Shown here one piece after another: positions 17,723-26,019 of a DNA stretch of 64,000 nt (its first letter is position 1; each line of letters opens with the position of its first letter). The stretch covers positions 496,001 to 560,000 of the forward strand of contig CAVWFT010000002.1 in the NCBI GenBank assembly GCA_963754445.1, read 5' to 3'. Below the pieces are notes generated by a model. It saw only the letters and a program-made list of their open reading frames with translations, searched no databases and had not been told where the DNA came from. The translations under genes and the position numbers were made by a program. The stretch is from Bog-473 sp963754445. Lineage in GTDB: Bacteria > Actinomycetota > Acidimicrobiia > Acidimicrobiales > RAAP-2.

Positions 17723-17908
17723 TCAGCCGGCCGGCGAGAGTTCCGGGGCCTTGCAGCCGACGGTGGCGAGCAGAGTCAAGGAGGCGGGGATGGCCAGCTT
17801 GAGGGCGTGCGCGATGGCCAGGAGCCCGCCCTGGCCCGAGCCGACCTCGCACAGGTCGGCGAGGCCGGTGGCTCCGGAGCGACACCGGCGCAGCAACGTG
17901 GTCGACAT
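17723..17908 (-). CDS. Small Cys-containing hydrophobic ORF coupled to a SnoaL-like gene
   Basis: 61-residue ORF whose ATG overlaps the stop of the preceding SnoaL-like frame (TGATG at 17906-17910), a typical arrangement for translational coupling. The sequence begins MSTTLLRRCRSGATGLADLCEVGSG (shown here to residue 20: MSTTLLRRCRSGATGLADLC), continues with a hydrophobic stretch AIPASLTLLATVGCKAPEL, and contains three Cys. I do not recognise it. It could be a small membrane-associated or regulatory peptide, or an out-of-frame remnant. It ends four bases from the convergent aldolase gene. Confidence 0.4.
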   Translation of the reverse strand: MSTTLLRRCRSGATGLADLCEVGSGQGGLLAIAHALKLAIPASLTLLATVGCKAPELSPAG

Positions 17909-18376
17909 CAGCGACCCCCCAGTCCGAAGACGGACTCGGGAGCGCGCCAATCGGTCGACACGAACCGGTGGGCGATCAGCCATTCGTCGCCCACGGGCAC
18001 CATGCGGTCGCGGTAGCGACCCATGTGATCCAGCCCGATGTGAGTGAACACGGTGAAGTAGCTGGCAACCTTCGCCTCCTCGCGTGACACGGATTCGAAG
18101 CGGACGTTGGCCACGTTGTGGCGCACGAGAGGGCGCACCGCCGGCGCGTCCGAGGCGCTCGTTGCGGCGGGCGCGGTCGTTCTGCAGCAGCCCACCGCGA
18201 AACCGCGCATGGATCTCCGCCCGGCCACGCAGTGGCTCGGCGTCCCGGATGGCCAAGACACCGTCCTCGCAGAAGGCACCCACGTAGTCGTCGAGCAAGA
18301 AGCGGTCCCCTCCGTGCGTGTAGCGGGCCAGGGTGTCCCGGCAACACTCGCGTGCAATCAGCTCCCAGAGCTCCAT
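17908..18376 (-). pseudogene. SnoaL-like (NTF2 fold) gene broken by a frame shift
   Basis: Two halves of one protein lie in different frames. The N-terminal half starts at 18376 (MELWELIARECCRDTLARYT, then DDYVGAFCEDGVLAI). The C-terminal half ends at 17908 (RHNVANVRFESVSREEAK, YFTVFTHIGLDHMGRYRDRM, DEWLIAHRFVSTDWR). Both are characteristic of SnoaL-like/NTF2-like proteins of about 150 residues. The frame changes between about 18130 and 18190, inside GC-rich sequence. Either the gene is inactivated or one base is missing or extra in the sequence. It is transcribed opposite to the permease gene. Confidence 0.7.
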
Positions 18377-18438
18377 AGGAGAGGGACTCTACGGGAGCAA
18401 CCCCCTGTCGGGAGGGTCGGATTTGTAGAGTGCCCGGG

Positions 18439-20322
18439 ATGGCCGACCCCGGAGCCGCCAGGAGCAGGGGGACGCAGGTGTGGCAGTTCCTGGTCGGACC
18501 ACCGCGCCCGGCGGGGGGAACGGAAGCCTCACGCATCACCCCGGTCGAGGGACTTTCGGCCCTGTCCCTCGACGCCCTCACCTCGGTCGCCTACGGACCC
18601 GAGTCGATCATCCTCGTCCTGGCCGTGGCGGGTGCAGGTGCCCTGCACCTCGTCCTCCCCATCACGATCGCCATCGTCGCCCTCCTGGCCATCCTGGTCT
18701 TCTCCTACCGCCAGGTCATCGACGCCTATCCGGGGGGTGGTGGCGCCTACGCCGTGTCGCGGGCCAACCTCGGCGCCGGCACCAGCCTCGTGGCCGCCGC
18801 CTCGCTCGTCGTCGACTACACATTGACCGTCGCCGTCTCGATCGCCGCGGGCGTGGCCTCCCTGACCTCGGCCTTCCCGTCGCTGAGCGGCTCCACCGTC
18901 CCTCTCTGCCTGGCCATCCTCGCCGTCATCACGCTGCTGAACCTGCGCGGCCTGGGCGAGACGGCGCGGGCGTTCCTGCTGCCGACCATGGTCTTCATCG
19001 TCGGACTCCTGGCCGTGATCGCCATCGGGCTCATCCATCCCCTGGGGTTGAACGAGCCGCCGCTCGGAGCGTCCCAGCTGCCCACCTCGGGGCTGAAGGC
19101 GGTCACCATCTTCGTCGTCCTGCGAGCGTTCTCCGCCGGATGCAGCGCCCTCACGGGCGTGGAGGCCATCGCCAACGGGGTGCCGCTCTTTCGCGAACCC
19201 AGGGTCGTGCGGGCCAAGCGGACCGAACTGCTGCTCGGGCTCATTCTGGGCACGATGCTCCTCGGTCTGGCCGTTCTGGCCAAGCGCTGGCAGATCGGGC
19301 CACGTTCGGGCCAGACCGTCCTGTCCCAGATCATTGGAATGGCCATCGGGCGCGGTCTGGCCTACTTCATCATCTCCATCACGATCACGATCGTGCTGGC
19401 CCTGGCGGCCAACACGTCGTTCGGCGGGCTCCCGATCCTGTCCAGCCTGCTGGCCCGGGACAACTACATGCCCCACCTCTTCACGCTGCGCGGGGACCGC
19501 CAGGTCTTCTCGAACGGGATCGTGGTGCTCTCGCTCATGGCGGCCGCGCTGATCATCGCCGTCCGGGGCAACACGAACACGCTGATCCCGCTGTTCGCCA
19601 TCGGGGTCTTCGTCGGTTTCACGTTGTCGCAGACCGGCCTGGTCGTGCACTGGCACCGGGAACGCCCACCGGGCTGGCGCCACCGGGCGGCCATCAACGG
19701 GTTCGGCGCCATCGTCACGGGACTGGCCACCATCGTCTTCCTGGTCTCGAAGTTCACCGAAGGTGCCTGGGTGGTCGTGATCGCCGTCCCGGGCTTCATC
19801 CTGCTCTTCCTCCGCATCCACGCGTACTACGAGCGCGCCTACATCGATCTGCGCATCGATCAGACACCGGCCAAGCCGGTGGCCAAGCACACCATCGTCA
19901 TCGTGCCGGTCAACCGGCTCTCCCGCCTGACCGGCCACGCGCTGACGGAGGCCAAGTCAATGGGTCAAGAGGTCAAGGCGGTGACGGTTGCCCTCCAGGG
20001 CGGCGACGAGGGCACCCGCTACATCGACACGTTGCGCGAACAGTGGCGGCATTGGGACCCCGGGGTGGCGCTCCACGTCGTGCACAACGAGTACGCCTCG
20101 GTGGTGCAACCCATCGTCGAGTTCATCGACGACGTCCGACGCGACCATCCCGAGGATCAGATCGTCGTGCTCATCCCCGTGGTGCGACCCGACCGGCTAC
20201 GCCAACGCGTGCTCCACAACCAGATCGACCTGGTGCTCTCCCGGGCCCTCCGCACACGTTCGGACATTGTGGTGGCCCGGGTGACGACGCCTCTCGAGCC
20301 GCCGACCACCTCCCAGACCTGA
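18439..20322 (+). CDS. APC-superfamily permease, KimA/YdaO-like
   Basis: 627-residue integral membrane protein with about twelve hydrophobic segments over residues 45-440 and a cytosolic C-terminal domain of about 190 residues. The first helix region SALSLDALTSVAYGPESI and GGGGAYAVS are characteristic of the APC group that includes the Bacillus potassium importer KimA (c-di-AMP controlled). The substrate could be K+ or an amino acid, and the family alone does not decide. The ATG at 18439 is preferred to the in-frame GTG at 18430. It is divergent from the broken SnoaL-like gene, with 62 bases between them. It converges on the crotonase gene with almost no gap. Confidence 0.85.
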   Translation: MADPGAARSRGTQVWQFLVGPPRPAGGTEASRITPVEGLSALSLDALTSVAYGPESIILVLAVAGAGALHLVLPITIAIVALLAILVFSYRQVIDAYPGGGGAYAVSRANLGAGTSLVAAASLVVDYTLTVAVSIAAGVASLTSAFPSLSGSTVPLCLAILAVITLLNLRGLGETARAFLLPTMVFIVGLLAVIAIGLIHPLGLNEPPLGASQLPTSGLKAVTIFVVLRAFSAGCSALTGVEAIANGVPLFREPRVVRAKRTELLLGLILGTMLLGLAVLAKRWQIGPRSGQTVLSQIIGMAIGRGLAYFIISITITIVLALAANTSFGGLPILSSLLARDNYMPHLFTLRGDRQVFSNGIVVLSLMAAALIIAVRGNTNTLIPLFAIGVFVGFTLSQTGLVVHWHRERPPGWRHRAAINGFGAIVTGLATIVFLVSKFTEGAWVVVIAVPGFILLFLRIHAYYERAYIDLRIDQTPAKPVAKHTIVIVPVNRLSRLTGHALTEAKSMGQEVKAVTVALQGGDEGTRYIDTLREQWRHWDPGVALHVVHNEYASVVQPIVEFIDDVRRDHPEDQIVVLIPVVRPDRLRQRVLHNQIDLVLSRALRTRSDIVVARVTTPLEPPTTSQT

Positions 20323-20325
20323 GGC

Positions 20326-21114
20326 TCAGCGGCCTTTCCACACGGGATCGCGCTTCTCGATGAAGGCGGTCGAGCCCTCCTTGGCGTCCTCCGAGTTGAA
20401 GACCTTGGGCTGCCATTCGCTGGCCAGTTCACGCGCTCGCTTGAGGTCAGTCGAGGCCGTGCGCACCATCTCCTTCGTCGCCTGCAGGGCCAGGGGGCCG
20501 TTCTTGGCAATCCGCTCGGCCATGGCAACGGCGCGTTCGAGGACCTCGCCATGCGGCACGGTCTCGTTGATGAGCCCGAGCGCCTGGGCGCGGCGGGCAT
20601 CGATGGGATCACCGGTGAGCGTCAGTTCCAAGGCCACGGCCAAGGGAATCCGGGTACTGATGAACACGCCACCGCCGGCAGCGAACAGGCCGCGCTTGAC
20701 CTCGGGCAGGCCGAAGGCGGCCGACTCCGCAGCGACGACAACGTCACACCCGAGCAACAGCTCGAAGCCGCCGGCCACCGCAGTGCCGTTGGCCGCGCCG
20801 ACGATCGGGACCGAGATCTCCCCACTGGTGAAGCGAACGAACCCGCTCATGCCCTCCTTGCTGCCGCCGACGGTCCCACCCTGGGCGAACGAGCGGAGGT
20901 CCATGCCGGCACAGAACGCCTTGTCGCCCGTCCCGGTCAACACGATCGCTCGCGTCTCGGGGTCGCTCTCGGCGGCCACCATGTTCAGGCCGATGGCGTC
21001 GAGGAGTTCGGGGTTGAGCGAGTTGCGGGCCTCGGGTCGGTTCAGGCGAAGGATCTTGACGGCCCCCCTCTGCTCGGTCACCAACACCGGTTCGGTCTTT
21101 TCCTCGTCAGCCAT
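20326..21114 (-). CDS. Enoyl-CoA hydratase (crotonase family)
   Basis: 262-residue canonical crotonase. Signatures are ILRLNRPEARNSLN, AFCAGMDLRSFAQGG (oxyanion hole), AANGTAVAGGFELLLGCD and LPEVKRGLFAAGG (second catalytic Glu position). C-terminal IEKRDPVWKGR is typical. The start MADEEKTEP at 21114 is chosen: the open frame continues upstream to 21258 but those residues look non-coding, and GAGAGGTAGG precedes this ATG. It hydrates trans-2-enoyl-CoA during beta-oxidation of fatty or steroid side chains. It is divergent from a second crotonase gene across a GAGTATACT element. Confidence 0.93.
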   Translation of the reverse strand: MADEEKTEPVLVTEQRGAVKILRLNRPEARNSLNPELLDAIGLNMVAAESDPETRAIVLTGTGDKAFCAGMDLRSFAQGGTVGGSKEGMSGFVRFTSGEISVPIVGAANGTAVAGGFELLLGCDVVVAAESAAFGLPEVKRGLFAAGGGVFISTRIPLAVALELTLTGDPIDARRAQALGLINETVPHGEVLERAVAMAERIAKNGPLALQATKEMVRTASTDLKRARELASEWQPKVFNSEDAKEGSTAFIEKRDPVWKGR

Positions 21115-21243
21115 CGGTCGGCGACCTACCTCTCTCGTACGGCGATCTGCTCGCGCCAGCCGCCCGAGCACCTTGAGAATGGCATCGTCGCCGCCCGCGC
21201 ACAAAGTCCGATGATGTCCCTCCACCCGACGGGTCAACTCGCC

Positions 21244-21260
21244 TTTCAGTATACTCAATA
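21244..21260. promoter_or_regulatory. GAGTATACT element between divergent crotonase genes
   Basis: TTTCAGTATACTCAATA contains the exact palindrome AGTATACT at 21248-21255 and reads GAGTATACT on the minus strand. TATACT on the plus strand ends 35 bases before the ATG of the downstream crotonase gene, with GGGAGG in the leader. The minus-strand TATACT is about 130 bases from the other crotonase start. A/T-rich island in G+C-rich DNA. Confidence 0.6.
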
Positions 21261-21290
21261 GGCCGAGCGGCAGCGCCGACGAGGGAGGAC

Positions 21291-22097
21291 ATGGCCGTCA
21301 CCGACAACGAAGAGTCCGTGATCCTCACCGAGGTGGTGCATCGCATCGGGACCATCACGATGCATCGCCCGCATCGGCGCAACGCGCTGAACGGCGCGCT
21401 CATCGCGGCGCTCGACGAGGCGGTGCGGGCGATGGCGGACGATCCCGAGGTCAAGGTGGTCGTGCTGACCGGATCGGCCGCACCGGGTATGTCAGGCGGC
21501 TTCTGTTCGGGCGGCGACGTCAAGGACGGGGCATCGGGTCCGGGCGGCCAGAAGGGCGTGCCGGTGGACGCGCTCTCGGGCGATCTGTCCCGGCACGACC
21601 ACCACGCCGCCATGGCGCTGCACGGCATGTCGAAGCCGACCATCGCCATGGTGGGAGGTCCGGCGGTCGGCGCCGGCTGCAGCCTGGCCGCGGCGTGCGA
21701 CCTCCGCTTCGCGTCCGAGGACGCGTTCTTCTCGGTGAACTTCACCCCCAACGGTCTGGCCGGCGACTACGGAGGTTCGTTCTTCTGGACCCGTATCGGC
21801 GGCACGGCGCTCGCCCGCCGCCTCTACCTGCTCAACGAGAAGATCGACGGTACACGGGCGCTCGAGCTCGGAATGGTCCACGCCGTCTTGCCGCCGGCAC
21901 GTCTCCGGACCCACACCTACGAGGTCGCGGCACAGCTGACGCGGGTGCCCTCGGTCGTCATGTCACGGGTCAAGGAGAACCTCAACGAGGCCGAGGACGA
22001 GGTGGAACGGCGGCGCTGGCTCTTCGCCCACGAGGCGGAGAACCAGATCGCGGTGGCGCGGGCGCGGGCGGAGCGGGCGGCGCAAAAGGACCGCTGA
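21291..22097 (+). CDS. Enoyl-CoA hydratase/isomerase (crotonase) family protein
   Basis: 268-residue crotonase. Signatures are ITMHRPHRRNALNGALI, GGFCSGGDVKDGA (oxyanion hole), VGGPAVGAGCSLAAACD and NFTPNGLAGDYGGSFF, where the usual second catalytic Glu is replaced by Asn/Asp-type residues. That makes a standard hydratase reaction less certain; an isomerase or other acyl-CoA role is possible. The ATG at 21291 follows GGGAGG by about four bases. It shares the intergenic region and GAGTATACT element with the divergent crotonase gene and ends 45 bases before a convergent phosphatase gene. Confidence 0.92.
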   Translation: MAVTDNEESVILTEVVHRIGTITMHRPHRRNALNGALIAALDEAVRAMADDPEVKVVVLTGSAAPGMSGGFCSGGDVKDGASGPGGQKGVPVDALSGDLSRHDHHAAMALHGMSKPTIAMVGGPAVGAGCSLAAACDLRFASEDAFFSVNFTPNGLAGDYGGSFFWTRIGGTALARRLYLLNEKIDGTRALELGMVHAVLPPARLRTHTYEVAAQLTRVPSVVMSRVKENLNEAEDEVERRRWLFAHEAENQIAVARARAERAAQKDR

Positions 22098-22142
22098 GGC
22101 AGCACCGCCTGGCTCCGAGTGACCGGTCGGGGCGGCCCGAGC

Positions 22143-22679
22143 TCAGACCAGCCGGTACTCCCAACCCGCCTGCCACGCGAAGTCCTCCGTGGCGAGCTCC
22201 TCGAGGGCACGGCCCCCGATGAAATGCTCCAACGCCCACCGCGTGGCCACGTGTCCGACGACAAGGACACGCTGCCCGGCCCATCGGGTCGGGAGGTCGG
22301 TCAGGAACCGCCCGACGCGGCCCGTGGCGTCACTCCAACTCTCGCCGTCGGGATAGGGCGTCTCGAGATAAGCGCGGCGGTCGGCATGCACGGCCGACGC
22401 CGCGGCCCCGTTCAGGAGTCCGTAGTCACACTCCCTGAGGCGCCAATCCTTGAACACGGGGATCCCGCTGTCCGGAAAGGCGAGGTCGACGGTCTCGACG
22501 GCCCGGCGCAGATCGGAGACGAACACCGCGGACACGCCGTCCGCACGACGGCGGTCTCCGAGGCCCGCCGCACGTTGTCTGCCCGCCTCCGAGAGCCGGC
22601 CAGGCAGCCATCCCGTGGCAACACCCCTGTCGTGGTCCTCGGTCGTGGCGTGCGTCTCGAAGACGATCTCGATGGTCAC
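22143..22679 (-). CDS. Histidine phosphatase family protein with altered RHG motif
   Basis: 178-residue member of the histidine phosphatase (phosphoglycerate mutase-like) superfamily. The nucleophile His is retained, but the usual RHG reads THA (FETHATTED). Other pocket residues are present: Arg in SDLRRA, Glu in RLRECDYG, and the second His in VVGHVATRW. The substrate is unknown. It starts with GTG at 22679, with no Shine-Dalgarno; instead four copies of GCACCC (minus strand) abut the start codon. Downstream of and in the same direction as a GNAT acetyltransferase gene. Confidence 0.85.
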   Translation of the reverse strand: MTIEIVFETHATTEDHDRGVATGWLPGRLSEAGRQRAAGLGDRRRADGVSAVFVSDLRRAVETVDLAFPDSGIPVFKDWRLRECDYGLLNGAAASAVHADRRAYLETPYPDGESWSDATGRVGRFLTDLPTRWAGQRVLVVGHVATRWALEHFIGGRALEELATEDFAWQAGWEYRLV

Positions 22680-22703
22680 GGGTGCGGGTGCGGGTGCGGG
22701 TGC
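22680..22703. repeat. Hexanucleotide repeat (GGGTGC)4 at a start codon
   Basis: Four perfect GGGTGC units at 22680-22703, directly preceding the GTG start of the histidine phosphatase gene (minus strand), where a ribosome-binding site would be expected. Such repeats can change copy number by slippage and alter start-site spacing in steps of six. Confidence 0.85.
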
Positions 22704-22721
22704 GGTCGCGAGTCTCGTGCG

Positions 22722-23258
22722 TCAGCCGGCCGCAGGCGGAGGACCGTCGTCGTCCATCCGCTTCTGCAGCAGAACCAGATCGAGCCAACGTCCGAACTTG
22801 GCCCCGACCTGCGGCATCCGGGCCACCTCGACAAAGCCGAGGCGTTCGTGGAAGCGGATCGACGCATCGTTCTCCCCCGTGATCGCACCCACCATGACGT
22901 GCGCGCCGCGGGCGCGTGCGACATCACACAGTCTCGCCATGAGGCTCCTTCCCACGCCGTTGCCCCAGTGGTCCGCCCGGACATGGATCGTGTGCTCGAC
23001 CGTGTGGCGATAGCCGGGCCACTTGGTGCTGTCCCGGAAATCACCGAAGCTGCACCAACCGATCACGTCGTCGCCGTCGAGCGCAACCAGAACCGGGTTG
23101 CGGTGCGCCCGCTGTCGCTGCAACCATGCCGCCCTTTCCGCGACGGTGTGCGGGGCGTCGGTCCATTCGATGGTCGTGGAGGCCACGAATGCGTTCTGTA
23201 TCTCGACGATGGCCGGCAGGTCGGCATCGACGGCGTCTCGAATCGTGACCTGGCCCAT
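22722..23258 (-). CDS. GNAT N-acetyltransferase (phosphinothricin/MnaT-like)
   Basis: 178-residue GNAT-fold acetyl-CoA-dependent N-acetyltransferase. The N-terminal VTIRDAVDADLPAIVEIQNAF and the acetyl-CoA loop VRADHWGNGVGRSLM are typical, as is ASIRFHERLGFVEVARM near the end. The overall pattern resembles phosphinothricin or methionine-sulfone acetyltransferases, which act on small amino-acid-like amines. The actual substrate is unknown. It is followed by a histidine phosphatase gene 43 bases downstream and is divergent from an aminoglycoside phosphotransferase-like gene. Confidence 0.88.
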   Translation of the reverse strand: MGQVTIRDAVDADLPAIVEIQNAFVASTTIEWTDAPHTVAERAAWLQRQRAHRNPVLVALDGDDVIGWCSFGDFRDSTKWPGYRHTVEHTIHVRADHWGNGVGRSLMARLCDVARARGAHVMVGAITGENDASIRFHERLGFVEVARMPQVGAKFGRWLDLVLLQKRMDDDGPPPAAG

Positions 23259-23375
23259 CGCAAAAGGTTACCGATCACGCGCTGACGAAAGGAGGGGCCA
23301 TGTCGGACGCCGTGTGGGACGGTGAGGGCCCAGAGCGAGAGGTGGACTCCGCATGGAAAGCTCGTCGTCGTGCGG

Positions 23376-24263
23376 ATGCACACGGACGAGTTCGAGATCG
23401 ACGAACGCGTGGTGCGCGCCCTTCTCTCGAGGCAATTCCCCGAGTGGGCCGACCGATCGCTGACGAAGGTCGAGCCGTGGGGCACGGACAACGCGGTCTG
23501 GCGCCTCGGCGACGATCTCGTGGTTCGACTTCCACGCATCCATTGGGCCAACGGCCAGGTTGACCTGGAGGCGACATGGCTTCCCCGGCTGGCGCCCGCC
23601 CTCTCCGTCGGCGTTCCGACGCCCGTGGCGATCGGGGCACCCGACGACAACTACCCGTGGCGTTGGGGTGTCTACCAGTGGCTGCCCGGCGACGCGGCCG
23701 GGCCGTCGACGATCGGCGATCCCATCCGGTTCGCGCGGGACCTCGCCGCAGTCGTCCGGGAGCTCGGGCGCCTGTCCGTCGCGGGCGCACCCCGGGCCAC
23801 GAATCGGGCCCGCACTGTTCAGGCCTACAACGACGAGACGCAGCGGTCCATCGACTCGGTCACCGGCCTGATCGATGCCGACGCTGCCCGCTCTGTGTGG
23901 GACGACGCCCTCGCCGCGCCGCCCCACGAGGGCGCGCCGGTGTGGGTGCAGGGGGACCTCGAGGGGAACTGCATCGTGCGGGGCGTTCGTCTGTCCGGCA
24001 TCGTCGACTGGGGTTCGATGTGCGCCGGGGACCCGGCGGTCGACGTCCAGGTCGTCTGGTCGCCCTTGTTCACCGAGGAGTCCCGTGCCGTTTTCATCGA
24101 GACCCTGGGCATCGACGAGGCCACGCTGGCCCGCAGTCGCGGCGCCGTCATCCATCAGGCCTGTGCCGCTCTCGGGTACTACCTCGAGACGTACCCGCTG
24201 ATCGTCGAGCGGTCCTGGCACAAACTGGCGGCGGTCGGCGTCCTGCCGCGATCATCACGCTGA
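23376..24263 (+). CDS. Aminoglycoside phosphotransferase (APH) family kinase
   Basis: 295-residue APH/choline-kinase-fold protein. The N-lobe contains WGTDNAVWRLGDDLVVRLPR. The catalytic loop is QGDLEGNCIV, with catalytic Asp and Asn kept but the usual leading His changed to Gln. The metal-binding DWG is in GIVDWGSMCAGDP. Family members phosphorylate antibiotics or small metabolites, so resistance cannot be concluded. The start MHTDEFEID at 23376 is chosen over the earlier in-frame GTG at 23322, because homologous kinases begin at this point. Confidence 0.85.
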   Translation: MHTDEFEIDERVVRALLSRQFPEWADRSLTKVEPWGTDNAVWRLGDDLVVRLPRIHWANGQVDLEATWLPRLAPALSVGVPTPVAIGAPDDNYPWRWGVYQWLPGDAAGPSTIGDPIRFARDLAAVVRELGRLSVAGAPRATNRARTVQAYNDETQRSIDSVTGLIDADAARSVWDDALAAPPHEGAPVWVQGDLEGNCIVRGVRLSGIVDWGSMCAGDPAVDVQVVWSPLFTEESRAVFIETLGIDEATLARSRGAVIHQACAALGYYLETYPLIVERSWHKLAAVGVLPRSSR

Positions 24264-24341
24264 GTCCCGGACCTGGGGCGCCCACGAGCCTGATAACAAC
24301 GGGGACCGGATCCACGCCGCGGTGATCCAAGAGGAGTCGGC

Positions 24342-25442
24342 ATGGGAGACCCACCAGACGAACCGACGCTCGAGGAACTGACGCGCCTCGGGCTGTATGC
24401 GCCCGAGGCGCCGGATGCGGCCGACCGGCTCGCGTTGCTGCGCTACGTCCTCGCCCGGGGGGCCACGGTCGAGCAGATCACCGCCAGCAAGGGTCTGGGC
24501 GACCTGGCGCTCGATCTCAACCTACGGCCCGGGCCCCGACTGGAGCTGCAGGACGTCGTCGCCAACTCCGGGTTGGCATGGGACGACGCCGAGCGCATCC
24601 TGACCGCCCTCGGCCTGCCGGAACGTCCCGATGACGTCGTCACCGTCGAAGAGGCCGCCGCGGTCCAGCTCCTCGGGGCGACGAGCAGCACGCTCGGCCC
24701 CGAAGCGAGCATCCAGATCGCCCGGGTGGCCGGCACCGCCATGGCCCGGGTGGCCGAGGTCCTGGTGGGGGCCTTCCGTTTGCGCTTCGAGCTTCCTCGC
24801 CTCCGCGAAGGGAGTGCCTATTCGGAGATCGTCAAGGAGTACGCAGACGTGGCCGAGGAGATGCTGCCGATGTTCGTGCAGACGCTCGATGTCCTGCTGC
24901 GACGCCAGCTGGTGGCCGTGGCCGATCGGGTCTGGTCGACCGACGCCGAGCAGACCGCGGTGACGCTGCCCCGCACCGTCGGATTCGCGGATCTGGTCGG
25001 CTACACCGCGGCGTCGGCAACCATGACCGTCGGGGAACTGGCGACGGTGTTGGCGCAATTCGACGAACGCGTCACCCGAATTGTGCACCGCGGCAGCGGC
25101 CAGCTGGTCAAGACACTCGGCGACGAGGCCATGTTCGTCTGCGAGAGCGCCGAGGGTGCCTGTCGGATCGCCCTCCGACTCGTCGACGAGTTCGCGGCCG
25201 GACCGCTGCCGCCCGTTCGGGTCGGGCTGGCGTCGGGCCACGTGCTGTCCGCTTTCGGCGATGTGTACGGACCCGACGTGAACCTGGCCTCCCGTCTCGT
25301 CGGGACGGCCGAGCCGTCGAGCGTGGTGGCGTCGGTGTCGGTCTACTCCGAGTGTGCCGACGAGTTTCGATTCGACGCCCTGGGTCCCCTCACGCTCAAG
25401 GGTTTCGCCACGCCGGTGACGGCCTACCGACTCGTGGGCTGA
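24342..25442 (+). CDS. Class III adenylate cyclase with Rv1264-type regulatory domain
   Basis: 366 residues. The N-terminal about 190 residues resemble the adenylate cyclase regulatory domain described in mycobacterial Rv1264 (LYAPEAPDAADRLALLRYVLARG, helical), which senses pH there. The C-terminal cyclase homology domain spans about 205-330. It has metal Asp in FADLVGYT, Lys and second Asp in VKTLGDEAMFV, and the transition-state Asn/Arg in GPDVNLASRLV, so it should be active in making cAMP. GAGGAGTCGGC precedes the ATG. It is a single-gene unit with no cAMP-binding neighbour visible. Confidence 0.92.
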   Translation: MGDPPDEPTLEELTRLGLYAPEAPDAADRLALLRYVLARGATVEQITASKGLGDLALDLNLRPGPRLELQDVVANSGLAWDDAERILTALGLPERPDDVVTVEEAAAVQLLGATSSTLGPEASIQIARVAGTAMARVAEVLVGAFRLRFELPRLREGSAYSEIVKEYADVAEEMLPMFVQTLDVLLRRQLVAVADRVWSTDAEQTAVTLPRTVGFADLVGYTAASATMTVGELATVLAQFDERVTRIVHRGSGQLVKTLGDEAMFVCESAEGACRIALRLVDEFAAGPLPPVRVGLASGHVLSAFGDVYGPDVNLASRLVGTAEPSSVVASVSVYSECADEFRFDALGPLTLKGFATPVTAYRLVG

Positions 25443-25687
25443 GCCGGCCGGGACGCAGCACCGTGCCCGGTCCCGGCCACGAGCGCCAGCCTGAGGGCGG
25501 AGGCTGTGTCGGGCATGATGGTCCCTGCTCTCCATCGGCTCGGTCGGATCGGCATGCTCGGTGGCGTCCGTTGGCTCGTTGCCGTCGATCGGCTCCATCG
25601 GCCTGGCCGGCTCGGTGTTCTCGAAGGCCGTACTGGCCGCCCGAGGCCGCTCGTTCCGACGACGCTCCCCGGCCGTCGGATTGGTCG

Positions 25688-25861
25688 CTACCGGTGCGAC
25701 CTCACCGCCGCCGCCTGGGTCTGCGCCGCGGAATGGCCGGCCGTGCCCGATGAGTGCAGGCCCCCGCTGGCTGCGGCCAGCGGTCCGCACCACACGGCGA
25801 TCGTGGCCGCCGCCGCGCACAGAAATGCAACGGCGGCTGTTCGTCCAGTTGCCAGTTCCAT
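25688..25861 (-). CDS. Possible small secreted protein (weakly supported)
   Basis: The 576 bases between 25443 and 26019 contain no convincing long gene. The best candidate is this 57-residue minus-strand frame. It has a signal-peptide-like start (MELATGRTAAVAFLCAAAAT, then a hydrophobic run ending near GPLAAASG). The in-frame ATG at 25936 would make it longer. Just after its stop, another minus-strand frame continues with a Glu/Pro/Thr-rich low-complexity stretch (EPTDATEHADPTEPMES). A frame shift could therefore have truncated a longer secreted protein. No homologue recognised. Confidence 0.25.
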   Translation of the reverse strand: MELATGRTAAVAFLCAAAATIAVWCGPLAAASGGLHSSGTAGHSAAQTQAAAVRSHR

Positions 25862-26019
25862 CCCTGCACTATCGCCACGAAAAGTGTGGGTCCGGAGAAC
25901 ATTCCCTAAGAAGGCCCGAAGAATTGTCACCGCCATGGGGATCTCACCTGGTCAGAGGGTGTGCCCCATCGGCCCCGGAGCCCGGCCTGTTCCGGTACCG
26001 CATCGCCCGCCCGGCTTTC

